A stretch of DNA of 64,000 nucleotides. Origin: an uncultured Desulfatitalea sp. (GTDB lineage Bacteria; Desulfobacterota; Desulfobacteria; Desulfobacterales; Desulfosarcinaceae). Every line of letters begins with the position of its first letter. Position 1 is the first letter of the stretch. The notes beneath the pieces were generated by a model, which saw only the letters and a program-made list of their open reading frames with translations, did no database searches and was not told where the DNA came from. Location of the stretch: contig CALMNL010000015.1 of NCBI GenBank assembly GCA_937868765.1, forward strand, positions 1 to 64,000, read 5' to 3'. Both the position numbers and the translations under genes were made by a program. Shown here in pieces: positions 55,969 to 64,000 of this stretch.

Positions 55969-58587
55969 ATGCTCTCGGTCGACATCAAATCCCTGCTGCG
56001 TCGCATGAACCAGTACTGCACGGGCTGCCTGGAAGCAGCAGCCGGTCTGTGCGTGTCGCGGACTCACTACGAAGTCACGGTGGAGCATTTCCTGGTCAAG
56101 CTCCTGGAGAATCCCCAGGCCGATGTGGGCCTGATCCTGCGTCAATTCGAGCTCGACCCGGGACGCCTGGAAAAGTCCCTGGCGCAAACCCTGGAAGAGT
56201 TCAAGACCGGCAATGCCGCCAAGCCGGTCTTCTCGCCCCTGCTGCTGGAGTGGATTCAAGAGGCATGGCTGGTGGCCTCGGTGGACCTGGCCGAAGCCCG
56301 GGTGCGTTCGGGGGCGCTGCTCTCCGCTTTTCTGAATCGCCCCCGGCAGATGGCGGGCGGGCGCTATGTGGAGCTGCTGACCGTCATCAGCCGCGATGCC
56401 CTGATGAAGGATTTCTGGAACCTGGTGAAAGGTTCGGCCGAGCATGCCGTCAAAGAGGTCTCGGAAGAGGCCGAGGCCGGCCCGCCGGGTGAGGCCACCG
56501 CCCTGAAGCGCTTCTGCACCGATTTCACCGCCAAGGCAGCGGCCGGCGATATCGATCCGGTCTTTGGCCGGGATCGCGAAATCCGTCAGATGGTGGACAT
56601 CCTGGCCCGGCGGCGCAAGAACAACCCGATCGTGGTGGGCGAGGCCGGTGTGGGCAAGACCGCCGTGGTCGAGGGCCTGGCCCTTCGGGTGGTGGAAGGC
56701 GACGTGCCCGAACTGCTGCGCGATGTCTCGATCCTGGGCTTGGACATGGGCCTGCTCCAGGCCGGTGCCGGCATGAAGGGCGAGTTCGAAAACCGTCTCA
56801 AATCGGTGATCAGCGAGATCAAGGCTTCGGTCAAACCGATCATCCTCTTCATCGACGAAGCCCACACGCTCATCGGCGCGGGCGGGGCCGCCGGCATGAG
56901 CGATGCCGCCAACCTGCTCAAGCCGGCCCTGGCGCGCGGCGAGTTGCGCACGGTGGCGGCCACCACCTGGTCGGAATACAAGAAGTATTTCGAGAAGGAC
57001 GCGGCCCTGGCGCGCCGCTTCCAGCTGGTCAAACTGGACGAGCCGTCCACCGACATGGCCAAGCTGATCCTGCGCGGCCTCAAGGCTAAATATGAAGCCG
57101 CCCATCATGTGGTGGTGCGCGACGACGCCATCGAGGCCGCCGCCGAGATGTCCAGCCGCTACATCTCCGGGCGTCAGCTGCCCGACAAGGCCGTGGATCT
57201 GCTGGACACCAGCGCGGCGAGGGTCAAGATCCTGCTCAGCGCCAAGCCGGACGTCATCGAAGACATGGAGCGCCGCATCCAGGCCCTGGCGCGGGAGCTG
57301 GACGCCATCGGCCGGGACCGCAACCACGGCGTGGCCGTGGATGGTGAGCGGGAAAAAGGGCTCCTGGACGAGCGGGAAGGTCTGCTCAAGGAGGTCGAGG
57401 AGATTCGCCAGCGCTGGCGCAACGAGCAGCAACTGGCGCAGAAGGTGATCGAGATCCGGGGCCGGCTGGCCGAGGCCCTGGAGGCCGACACCGATAAAAG
57501 CCCCATCCAGGCCGAACTGGACGAAGCCACCCGGGCGCTGGCCGCGGTCCAGGGAGACGGCGCCATGGTGCGCACCGAAGTGGACCCGGATGTGGTGGCC
57601 AAAGTGGTCTCCGACTGGACCGGCATTCCCCTGGGCAAGGTGATGCGCGACCAGGCGCGCAACATGCTCCAGCTGGAAGACCGGCTCAAGGAGCGCATCA
57701 AGGGTCAGGACCAGGCCATGGGGGCCATCGCCCAGGTGCTCAAGGCGGCCAAGGCCGGCATCAAGGATCCCAACCAGCCGTTGGGCGTATTCCTGCTGGC
57801 CGGGCCCAGTGGCGTGGGCAAGACCGAAACCGGTCTGGCCATCGCCGATCTGCTCTTCGGCGGCGAAAACTTCATCGTCACCATCAACATGAGCGAGTTC
57901 CAGGAGAAGCACACCGTCAGCCGCCTGATCGGTTCGCCCCCCGGTTACGTGGGCTACGGCGAAGGCGGCGTGCTCAGCGAAGCCGTGCGCCAACGGCCGT
58001 ATTCCGTGGTGCTGTTGGACGAGGTGGAAAAAGGCCACCCCGAGGTGTTGAATCTCTTCTACCAGGTGTTCGACAAGGGCATGCTGGCCGACGGCGAGGG
58101 CCGCGAGATCGATTTCAAAAACACGGTGCTCTTTTTGACCAGCAACCTGGCCACCGACGTGATCACCGAGATGTGCACCGCCGACGCGGCCCTTCCCGTG
58201 GAGACCCTTGCCGGCGCCGTCCGGCCGATCCTGAACAATTACTTCAAGCCGGCCCTGCTGGCGCGCATGAACGTCATTCCCTACAAAATTCTGCCGGCCG
58301 ACGTGCTCAAGGAGATCGTGGCGCTCAAGATGCAGAAACTGGTGCGCCGCCTGGACAACACCCACAAAATCGCCATGACCTACTCCCAGGCGGTCATCGA
58401 CCAGATCGCGGCCCGCTGCACCGAGGTGGAGACCGGCGCGCGCAACATCGACTACATCATGAGCGGCACCATCATGCCACGCATGTCCCAGGAGGTCCTG
58501 GCCCGCATGAGTACCGGCCAGATGCCTGCTTCGGTACATCTCGATCTGGATGCCGAGGGCGGCTTCAGCGTCGTGTTCGGAGGATGA
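55969..58587 (+). CDS. clpV: T6SS sheath-recycling ATPase TssH (ClpV)
   Basis: This is an 872-residue AAA+ Clp-family unfoldase. The N-domain (residues 1-150, LEAAAGLCVSRTHYEVTVEH) is of ClpV type and recognises contracted TssC. AAA-1 has Walker A GEAGVGKTAVVEG and Walker B ILFIDEAHTLIGAGG. The coiled middle domain follows. AAA-2 has GPSGVGKTETG, VVLLDEVEKGHPEV and SNLATDVI. CAGGAGGA precedes the ATG. All nucleotide-binding residues are intact. Confidence 0.95.
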   Translation: MLSVDIKSLLRRMNQYCTGCLEAAAGLCVSRTHYEVTVEHFLVKLLENPQADVGLILRQFELDPGRLEKSLAQTLEEFKTGNAAKPVFSPLLLEWIQEAWLVASVDLAEARVRSGALLSAFLNRPRQMAGGRYVELLTVISRDALMKDFWNLVKGSAEHAVKEVSEEAEAGPPGEATALKRFCTDFTAKAAAGDIDPVFGRDREIRQMVDILARRRKNNPIVVGEAGVGKTAVVEGLALRVVEGDVPELLRDVSILGLDMGLLQAGAGMKGEFENRLKSVISEIKASVKPIILFIDEAHTLIGAGGAAGMSDAANLLKPALARGELRTVAATTWSEYKKYFEKDAALARRFQLVKLDEPSTDMAKLILRGLKAKYEAAHHVVVRDDAIEAAAEMSSRYISGRQLPDKAVDLLDTSAARVKILLSAKPDVIEDMERRIQALARELDAIGRDRNHGVAVDGEREKGLLDEREGLLKEVEEIRQRWRNEQQLAQKVIEIRGRLAEALEADTDKSPIQAELDEATRALAAVQGDGAMVRTEVDPDVVAKVVSDWTGIPLGKVMRDQARNMLQLEDRLKERIKGQDQAMGAIAQVLKAAKAGIKDPNQPLGVFLLAGPSGVGKTETGLAIADLLFGGENFIVTINMSEFQEKHTVSRLIGSPPGYVGYGEGGVLSEAVRQRPYSVVLLDEVEKGHPEVLNLFYQVFDKGMLADGEGREIDFKNTVLFLTSNLATDVITEMCTADAALPVETLAGAVRPILNNYFKPALLARMNVIPYKILPADVLKEIVALKMQKLVRRLDNTHKIAMTYSQAVIDQIAARCTEVETGARNIDYIMSGTIMPRMSQEVLARMSTGQMPASVHLDLDAEGGFSVVFGG

Positions 58588-58588
58588 A

Positions 58589-60661
58589 ATGGCCACATTC
58601 TCTCGCGCCAACGCCGCCCGGTTCAGCTTTGTCGTGGACGGCAACGAATGGCGGGTGGCCGATTTCACCCTGCGGGAACAGATGTCGGCCCCCTTCGAAT
58701 TGCAGATCGGCCTGGTCACCGAAGAGGAGGCCCAACTCGCCGACTGCGTCGGCAAGACGGCTCTGCTGACCATCGAAAGTACGGACCAGGACCGCTATCT
58801 GCATGGCATCGTCCAGCGTTTCACCCAGACGGGGGTCGACGGCCGCTTCTTTCTCTACCAGGCGCGGGTGGTACCGCAGCTGTGGTTGCTCTCCCTGACC
58901 CGGGATTGCCGCATCTACCAGAACAAAAGCGTTCCCGACATCGTCAAAGAGACCCTGGAGCGGAGCCGATTGACCAGCGACCTTTTTGCCTTCCGGCTGC
59001 AAGGCACCTATCTCCCCCGGGAGTACTGCGTGCAGTACCGTGAAAGCGACCTGGACTTCATCTCCCGTTTGCTGGAAGAAGAGGGCATTTTTTACTTCTT
59101 CGAGCACTCGAACGATAAACACCGCCTGGTATTCGGAGATGGAGCGGTCAATTACCTGCCCATCGCCGGCGAAGCCGAGGTCGTTTTCAACCCGGGCGAC
59201 GGCCTGGTGGCCGAAGAGGAGGCGGTGATCGGCTTTCACCTGTCACGGCAGATCCGCACCGGAAAGTACACCCTGCGGGATTTCAATTTCGAAAAGCCGT
59301 CAGTGGATCTCACCGCCGAAAATGAAGACAAAGAGAACACCCAGTTGGAGGCCTACGATTATCCCGGCGAGTACACCACCACCGGCGAGGGCCTGCGATT
59401 GGCGCAGATACGCTTGCAGGAGGCGATCCTGTTCAAGGAGCGCGCCGATGGCAAAAGCGTCGTGCCGCGGCTGACCCCCGGGTCGACCTTTACCCTGCGT
59501 GACCATCTCGTGGAGAGCTGCAACCAGGAGTATCTGCTCACCAGCGTGGTCCACAAGGGGGCCCAGCCCCAGGTGCTGGAAGAAAAGATGGCCGCCCGCG
59601 CCGCCACCAGCTATGAAAACACTTTCGAGGCCATTCCCTCGGCGGTTACCTTCCGCCCCGAACGCACGACGCCCAAGCCAGTGGTGGAAGGGGTGCAGAC
59701 CGCCATCGTCACCGGGCCCTCCGGCGAGGAGATCTACCCGGATAAGCACGGCCGGGTCAAGGTTCAGTTCCACTGGGACCGACTGGGCAACAAAGACGAG
59801 AGCAGTTCCTGCTGGATGCGGGTGAGCCAGCTGTGGGCCGGTGCCGGTTGGGGCGCCATGTTCATCCCACGCATCGGCCAGGAGGTGATCGTCGATTTCA
59901 TCGAAGGCGATCCGGACCGGCCCATCATCACGGGCCGGGTCTACCACGGCACCAACACGCCGCCATACCCGCTGCCCGCCGAGAAGACCAAGAGCACGAT
60001 AAAGTCGGACTCCAGCAGCGGCCACGGCGGCTTCAACGAGTTGCGCTTCGAGGACAAGAAAGGCGACGAAGAGATCTACCTCCAGGGTCAAAAAGACTGG
60101 AATATCCTCATCAAGAACGACAAGGCCCAGAATATCGGCCATGACGAGACCCTGGCGGTGGGCAACAACCGCACCAAAAGCGTCGAGAAGGACCAAGGCG
60201 AGACCATCGGACAGAACAAGACGATCAGCGTCGGGAAGCATCACAACGAAACCATCGGCGAAAACGTCACCAGAACCACTGGCAAGAACGAGTCGGTCTC
60301 CATCGGCGAAAACTCGAACACCAGTGTCGGCAAGGACGACACACTCAACATCGGCGGAAAATCCGATGTCTCCGTGGGCAAAGAGGCGTCGATCACCGTC
60401 GGCAAAGACATGACGACCACAGTGGGCAAAAGCAGCGTCACCCAGATCTCGGAGGATATGCAAATTACGGTCGGCAAGAAATTGGGTATCCAGGCCGCCG
60501 ATGCCATCACCATCGACAGTGACCGGCAGCTCGTGCTGAGTTCCGGAAGCGCTAGCATCACACTTAAGAAAAACGGCGACATTACCATCAAAGGCAACAA
60601 GATCACCATCAGTGCATCCGGGAATCTCGTGTTAAAGGGATCGAAGGTTACCGCCAACTAG
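58589..60661 (+). CDS. vgrG: T6SS spike protein VgrG (TssI)
   Basis: This is a 690-residue spike protein. The gp27-like base (FVVDGNEWRVADFTLREQMS; RYLHGIVQRFTQTG; YRESDLDFISRLLEEEGIFY) is followed by the OB-fold (VTGPSGEEIYPDKHGRVKVQ; WAGAGWGAMFIPRIGQEVIV). The C-terminal gp5-like beta-helix has a run of short repeats (ETIGQNKTISVGKHHNETIG, and several VGK/IGE units) and ends ITISASGNLVLKGSKVTAN. There is no extra C-terminal enzymatic domain, so cargo is carried by other proteins. It starts 2 nt after clpV and heads the cargo module. Confidence 0.95.
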   Translation: MATFSRANAARFSFVVDGNEWRVADFTLREQMSAPFELQIGLVTEEEAQLADCVGKTALLTIESTDQDRYLHGIVQRFTQTGVDGRFFLYQARVVPQLWLLSLTRDCRIYQNKSVPDIVKETLERSRLTSDLFAFRLQGTYLPREYCVQYRESDLDFISRLLEEEGIFYFFEHSNDKHRLVFGDGAVNYLPIAGEAEVVFNPGDGLVAEEEAVIGFHLSRQIRTGKYTLRDFNFEKPSVDLTAENEDKENTQLEAYDYPGEYTTTGEGLRLAQIRLQEAILFKERADGKSVVPRLTPGSTFTLRDHLVESCNQEYLLTSVVHKGAQPQVLEEKMAARAATSYENTFEAIPSAVTFRPERTTPKPVVEGVQTAIVTGPSGEEIYPDKHGRVKVQFHWDRLGNKDESSSCWMRVSQLWAGAGWGAMFIPRIGQEVIVDFIEGDPDRPIITGRVYHGTNTPPYPLPAEKTKSTIKSDSSSGHGGFNELRFEDKKGDEEIYLQGQKDWNILIKNDKAQNIGHDETLAVGNNRTKSVEKDQGETIGQNKTISVGKHHNETIGENVTRTTGKNESVSIGENSNTSVGKDDTLNIGGKSDVSVGKEASITVGKDMTTTVGKSSVTQISEDMQITVGKKLGIQAADAITIDSDRQLVLSSGSASITLKKNGDITIKGNKITISASGNLVLKGSKVTAN

Positions 60662-60683
60662 CCAATACGCAGAGAATGAGAGC

Positions 60684-61193
60684 ATGGGCACTAAGCGTTT
60701 CATTGAAAAAGCGATCACCGAAAGCCAGTCGGCCCCGTCGACACCTTGTATCGGCCGCCTCGCCGGCACGAACGCACAGCATGAAATTCTGGTGGAGTAC
60801 GAAGGCCAGGGGCCCTTTGCCGCCCGGCTTACCGCCGGCGTCAAGCGCAGTGAGCTGATGAAAGACGAAAATCGCGCCAGCGAGGTGCTGCTGGTTTTCG
60901 AAAAGGGGGATATCCGTCGGCCGATCATCCTCGCGCTCATGGAAGATCCCTTGGAGAGTATGGTATCCTTCGAACTTCCTCCTGACGAGGCACCGGCGCC
61001 TGAGGACAGGCGAGACCTGCTGGTGGATGGCAAGCGCATCACCATCGAGGCCGAAGAAGAAATTCTGCTCAAGTGCGGGCAGGGCAGCATCCTGATCCGA
61101 AAGGACGGCAAGATCATCGTCAAAGGCACCGACCTGCTGTCCAGGTCATCCGGCCGCCAGCGGATCCGGGGCGCCAGCGTGGCCATCAATTGA
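60684..61193 (+). CDS. DUF6484 domain protein, VgrG-linked
   Basis: The 169-residue protein has an N-terminal DUF6484-like domain (CIGRLAGTNAQHEILVEYEG; VLLVFEKGDIRRPIILALM), a Pro-rich linker, and a C-terminal beta-helix-like part (RITIEAEEEILLKCGQGSIL, IRKDGKIIVKG). The latter mirrors the end of VgrG. Proteins of this type sit directly after vgrG in T6SS cargo operons and may extend or adapt the spike. Function is not established. Confidence 0.78.
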   Translation: MGTKRFIEKAITESQSAPSTPCIGRLAGTNAQHEILVEYEGQGPFAARLTAGVKRSELMKDENRASEVLLVFEKGDIRRPIILALMEDPLESMVSFELPPDEAPAPEDRRDLLVDGKRITIEAEEEILLKCGQGSILIRKDGKIIVKGTDLLSRSSGRQRIRGASVAIN

Positions 61194-61206
61194 AAGCCGG
61201 GAGCCC

Positions 61207-62241
61207 ATGCTGCAGCTCAAAAACCACACCCCATTCAAGGCCGCCATCGCCGTCTTTCCCAACGAGCGGGGCATCGACAGCCTGTATGTGGCCGTCAAGG
61301 CTACCTTCACCCTCGGGCGTTCGCTCGAACCCGCCGACGAACAAATCCCGGTCCGCATGGCCGACGAATACTGGGGCGAACCGGGGCAATCGAGTCTGAA
61401 ATACGCTTCTGAATTGCATCTCTCGAAACCATCCACCGATATCGTCATGATCGGACGGGCCTGGCCGCCCGGCGGCAAGGCCGTGACCAGGCTCGACGTC
61501 CAGCTCCAGGCCGCACGCCAGCGCAAGACCGTTCGCGTCTTCGGGGAGCGCCGATGGTTCAAGGCCGGCAACGAGCTGCGCATCACCGAACCGATTCCTT
61601 TCGAATCCATGCCGCTGCGCTACGAACGCGCTTACGGTGGCCTGCATGCGAAAGACCCGGAGGGGCGGCAGGTGCTCTGCGAGCCGCGCAACCCGGTGGG
61701 CGCGGGGTTTCGGGGCGATCGCCGCCCGGAGGAGCTTCACGGGCTGCCCCTGCCCAATCTGGAAGATCCGGCCCATCCCATCGCCCGGCCCGATGACAGA
61801 CCGCCTCCCGCCTGTTTCGGTTATGTGGCCGCGGCCTGGGAGCCCCGGAAATCCTTTGCCGGCACCTATGACGAGACCTGGGCCAAGAAGCGCGCGCCAT
61901 ATCTCCCGCAGGATTTCGATAGCCGCTATTTCAACGCCGCGCATCCGGACCTGGTATGCCAGGCATATTTGAAAGGCGGAGAGCCGGTGACCATGACCCA
62001 TCTTTCCCCGGCGGGTCCGCTGGCATTCAATCTGCCGCTCTGTGAATTCGATATTTCCGTTCAGGTTGCAGGTCGCATGGAACATCCGCCGCTCAACCTG
62101 GAGACCGTGCTGATCGAACCGGAGGAGAACCGTCTGGGCCTCCTTTGGCGGGCCGCCGTGGAATGCGATAAAATGGTGCTCAAGGTGAGCCAGGTGGATA
62201 TCGTTTTGAAAGATCTCACCGCGGATGGGGCAAGGATATGA
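61207..62241 (+). CDS. DUF2169 domain protein, T6SS adaptor candidate
   Basis: This 344-residue cytoplasmic protein shows the DUF2169 pattern: an N-terminal LKNHTPFKAAIAVFPNERG, LYVAVKATFTLG, MIGRAWPPGGK, RYERAYGG and EPRNPVGAGF, and at the end VLIEPEENRLGLLWRA. DUF2169 proteins are found between VgrG and DUF4150 PAAR-like genes and are thought to be chaperones or adaptors for tip-borne effectors. It overlaps the next gene by 4 nt. Confidence 0.82.
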   Translation: MLQLKNHTPFKAAIAVFPNERGIDSLYVAVKATFTLGRSLEPADEQIPVRMADEYWGEPGQSSLKYASELHLSKPSTDIVMIGRAWPPGGKAVTRLDVQLQAARQRKTVRVFGERRWFKAGNELRITEPIPFESMPLRYERAYGGLHAKDPEGRQVLCEPRNPVGAGFRGDRRPEELHGLPLPNLEDPAHPIARPDDRPPPACFGYVAAAWEPRKSFAGTYDETWAKKRAPYLPQDFDSRYFNAAHPDLVCQAYLKGGEPVTMTHLSPAGPLAFNLPLCEFDISVQVAGRMEHPPLNLETVLIEPEENRLGLLWRAAVECDKMVLKVSQVDIVLKDLTADGARI

Positions 62242-63281
62242 ACACGCGCGGCGCATCCATCCTGAGCATGGGCATGATGACGCCGGTGGGGCTCACGGCA
62301 CCGCAGAGTGCGGCCTCGGTGCGGGCGGGCATTACGCGGTTCGCCGAAACTTCTTTGTATGACAAGCGCTTCGAGCCCTTTACCATGTCCCTGCTCCCCG
62401 ATGAAGTGTTGCCGCCCTTGCATCCGGAATTGGAAAAGACGGTCGGTCTCACAAGCCGGCAGGTGCGCTTGCTGCGGCTGACCGCGCCTGCCTTGCAGGA
62501 AGCCCTGAAAGGCTTTCCCGATGAGGGCGGCATGCCGCTTTTTCTGGGCGCCCCCGAGCATTTGAAGGATCGCCCGCAGCCCTTGAACGATGGCTTCCTC
62601 GCGCAGCTCGGCCTGCAGTCCGGCGTCGGTTTCGATATCGCCGCCAGCAAGGTGATCTTCGGCGGCCGCGCCGCCGGACTCATGGCCCTGCAGGCCGCCA
62701 TGGCGTGTCTTGCGGCTGGAAAACACCCGGCGGTGCTGGCGGGCGGCGTGGACACCTACCTGGATCTCTACCTGCTCGGAACGCTCGATATGGAAGATCG
62801 CATTTTGGGCCAGGCTGTGATGGACGGGTTCATTCCCGGCGAGGGGGCGGGTTTTGTTCTACTTTCATCCAGTGGCGCATCGTTCGCCAGAATTTCTCCG
62901 GTCTTCACCGGTTTCGAAGAAGGCCATCTCGGCAGCGATAAGCCCTACCAGGGCGAAGGGCTGGCCACCGTTTTTGCGGAAATCTTCGGCTCCGGAGCCT
63001 TTGCGCAGCCGGTGCGGGAGGTATATTCGGCCATGAACGGCGAGAACCACTGGGCCAAGGAATGGGGCGTGGCCTTTCTCAGGAATCAAGGATCATTCGA
63101 CCCCAGCCACGGCATACACCATCCGGCCGACTGCCTGGGGGACACCGGCGCGGCCAGCGGCATCCTTCTGACCATCCTGGCCGCCTTCGGTATCGGCAAA
63201 GGCTATCGCCGCAGCCCGGCGTTGATCACCTGTTCGTCCGATCTCGGCAATCGCGCTGCCGTGGCAGTCGGTTCCCCATAG
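62238..63281 (+). CDS. Ketosynthase-fold protein lacking catalytic residues, T6SS cargo module
   Basis: This 347-residue protein has the thiolase/beta-ketoacyl-synthase fold: ILSMGMMTPVGLTAPQS at the start, AGGVDTYLD, the PGEGAGFVLL motif at 200-209 and LGDTGAASG at 300-308. Where ketosynthases have the nucleophilic cysteine (ACA[ST]), it reads FDIAASKVIFGG (132-143) without cysteine. Where they have GHxxGAAG, the histidine is replaced by D302. Condensing activity is therefore unlikely, and a binding or scaffold role is inferred. It is translationally coupled to DUF2169 and precedes DUF4150, so it probably handles the same cargo. Confidence 0.75.
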   Translation: MNTRGASILSMGMMTPVGLTAPQSAASVRAGITRFAETSLYDKRFEPFTMSLLPDEVLPPLHPELEKTVGLTSRQVRLLRLTAPALQEALKGFPDEGGMPLFLGAPEHLKDRPQPLNDGFLAQLGLQSGVGFDIAASKVIFGGRAAGLMALQAAMACLAAGKHPAVLAGGVDTYLDLYLLGTLDMEDRILGQAVMDGFIPGEGAGFVLLSSSGASFARISPVFTGFEEGHLGSDKPYQGEGLATVFAEIFGSGAFAQPVREVYSAMNGENHWAKEWGVAFLRNQGSFDPSHGIHHPADCLGDTGAASGILLTILAAFGIGKGYRRSPALITCSSDLGNRAAVAVGSP

Positions 63282-63292
63282 AGGAGAAAACC

Positions 63293-63673
63293 ATGGCGCA
63301 GAGCACCTACTGCAATTCGAGAGGCATCGCCCACAAGGGCAGTGGCGGGATGAGCCCGGTCTTTCCGGATGTCTGCAAGACCCCCACGCCCGCAGGTCCG
63401 GTGCCCATTCCCTATCCCAACATCGGCAAAGCCGCCGACACCACCGGAGGGCCCACCACCGTGAAGGTGGACGGCGAGATGCCACAGGCCAAGGGCGCCA
63501 AATACATGATGTCCAGCGGCGACGAAGCCGGCACCGCCGGCGGGGTCATGAGCAGCAAGTTCAAGGGAGAATGCGAATACATGATGTATTCGTTTGATGT
63601 CAAATTCGAAGGCAAAAATGTTTGCAGGATGGGAGACCCATTGTTTCATAACAATAAGAATATTATGGGGTAG
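63293..63673 (+). CDS. DUF4150 PAAR-like spike-tip protein
   Basis: This 126-residue protein has the DUF4150/PAAR-like pattern, with FPDVCKTPTPAGPVPIPYPN, DTTGGPTTVKVDGEMPQAKG, SSGDEAGTAGGVMS and GKNVCRMGDPLFHN. Such proteins cap the VgrG spike and carry or bind effectors. This one is a bare tip domain with no C-terminal toxin, so the effector should be a separate protein, probably the next gene. GAGGAGAA precedes ATG 63293 by 5 nt. Confidence 0.88.
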   Translation: MAQSTYCNSRGIAHKGSGGMSPVFPDVCKTPTPAGPVPIPYPNIGKAADTTGGPTTVKVDGEMPQAKGAKYMMSSGDEAGTAGGVMSSKFKGECEYMMYSFDVKFEGKNVCRMGDPLFHNNKNIMG

Positions 63674-63724
63674 TAAATATTCGGAACTGGCTGAAACGAC
63701 TGAATCCTGCATAAAAGGCGGCTT

Positions 63725-64000
63725 ATGGAATTAAATGAGACAATAAGTGTTCTTAACGTTATGACCGAAGATAAAGCAAAAAATTACTGCGAGAATAAAA
63801 AACACGACCCGCCACAGAGTGGTCCTAATCTCATTGATGGTTATACGGGCACCCCAACTCCCGAAAATCTGCTCAAGAACATGGCGAAGCATAAAAGAAA
63901 CAAAACAGATGGGCCCCCTGAGATTCCGATAATGCCTAAAAAGAAAGCAGGGAGCAAATTATGGGATATTGAACAGTGCAGCAAAAGCAGATATCCATTT
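63725..64000 (+). CDS. Partial A/T-rich gene, candidate T6SS effector (runs off window)
   Basis: From ATG 63725, preceded by AAAGGCGG, 92 codons are open to the window end. The visible part is hydrophilic and lysine/asparagine-rich (ISVLNVMTEDKAKNYCENKK; TPTPENLLKNMAKHKR; GPPEIPIMPKKKAGSKL), with no signal peptide or membrane segment. Base composition and codon use (AAA, AAT, ATA) differ sharply from the GC-rich genes before it, a sign of separate acquisition. Its position right after VgrG, DUF2169 and DUF4150 genes makes it a candidate T6SS effector or effector N-terminus. I recognise no domain in the visible part. Confidence 0.6.
   Translation, partial: MELNETISVLNVMTEDKAKNYCENKKHDPPQSGPNLIDGYTGTPTPENLLKNMAKHKRNKTDGPPEIPIMPKKKAGSKLWDIEQCSKSRYPF

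Noticed and set aside
55822-58773. 983-codon minus-strand open frame opposite clpV
   Set aside because: Antisense shadow of clpV with low-complexity translation.
39153-60661. Extracellular contractile injection system or prophage tail instead of T6SS
   Set aside because: TssJ, TssL, TssM and ClpV are all present, which defines a T6SS rather than a phage tail or eCIS.

Overview
The window looks like a high-GC chromosome segment of a Gram-negative Desulfobacterota (former Deltaproteobacteria) bacterium. This is inferred from gene content: a selenocysteine tRNA, rubrerythrin, a type IV pilin with a sigma-54 promoter beside a PilR-like regulator, PEP-CTERM/exosortase-type surface genes, LarC, and a complete type VI secretion system (T6SS). 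No rRNA, CRISPR array or plasmid/phage replication module is visible.

Left part (1-14.7 kb) is accessory and scarred. It holds an IS remnant, ugd, a double-frameshifted MBL/beta-CASP gene, a PEP-CTERM protein with thioester-domain-like motifs behind a sigma-54-type promoter, a caspase-fold protease, and a segmental duplication. Each duplicate is a divergent alpha/beta hydrolase gene plus a RlmD-type rRNA methyltransferase gene. The first copy (5671-7861) is broken in both genes and the second (11527-13698) is intact. Between and beside the copies lie a MITE-like hairpin with a transposase relic, a PrsT-like TPR lipoprotein and two VapBC-type toxin-antitoxin pairs.

Middle part (14.7-30 kb) is mostly housekeeping: aconitase, an outer-membrane barrel protein, rubrerythrin, selC with a strong promoter overlapping the start of an M20 peptidase gene, a fused ATP sulfurylase-like/APS kinase with unusual active-site motifs, cysQ, larC, pgpA, lepB, pyrB, pyrC and a PilR-like sigma-54 activator.

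30-39 kb is a surface block: pilA, an ABC transporter plus a TPR-like membrane protein resembling the myxobacterial pilGHI set, three glycosyltransferases and an asparagine synthetase-like amidotransferase.

39-64 kb is one co-directional T6SS locus containing all 13 core genes in the order J-K-L-M-(tagF)-A-B-C-D-E-F-G-H-I. It opens with two unusual genes: a cysteine-rich protein whose proline-rich tail carries six threonine motifs, and a free-standing TagH-C-like protein. It closes with a VgrG cargo module: DUF6484, DUF2169, a ketosynthase-fold protein lacking its catalytic residues, a DUF4150 PAAR-like tip and the start of an A/T-rich gene that runs off the window and is a candidate effector.
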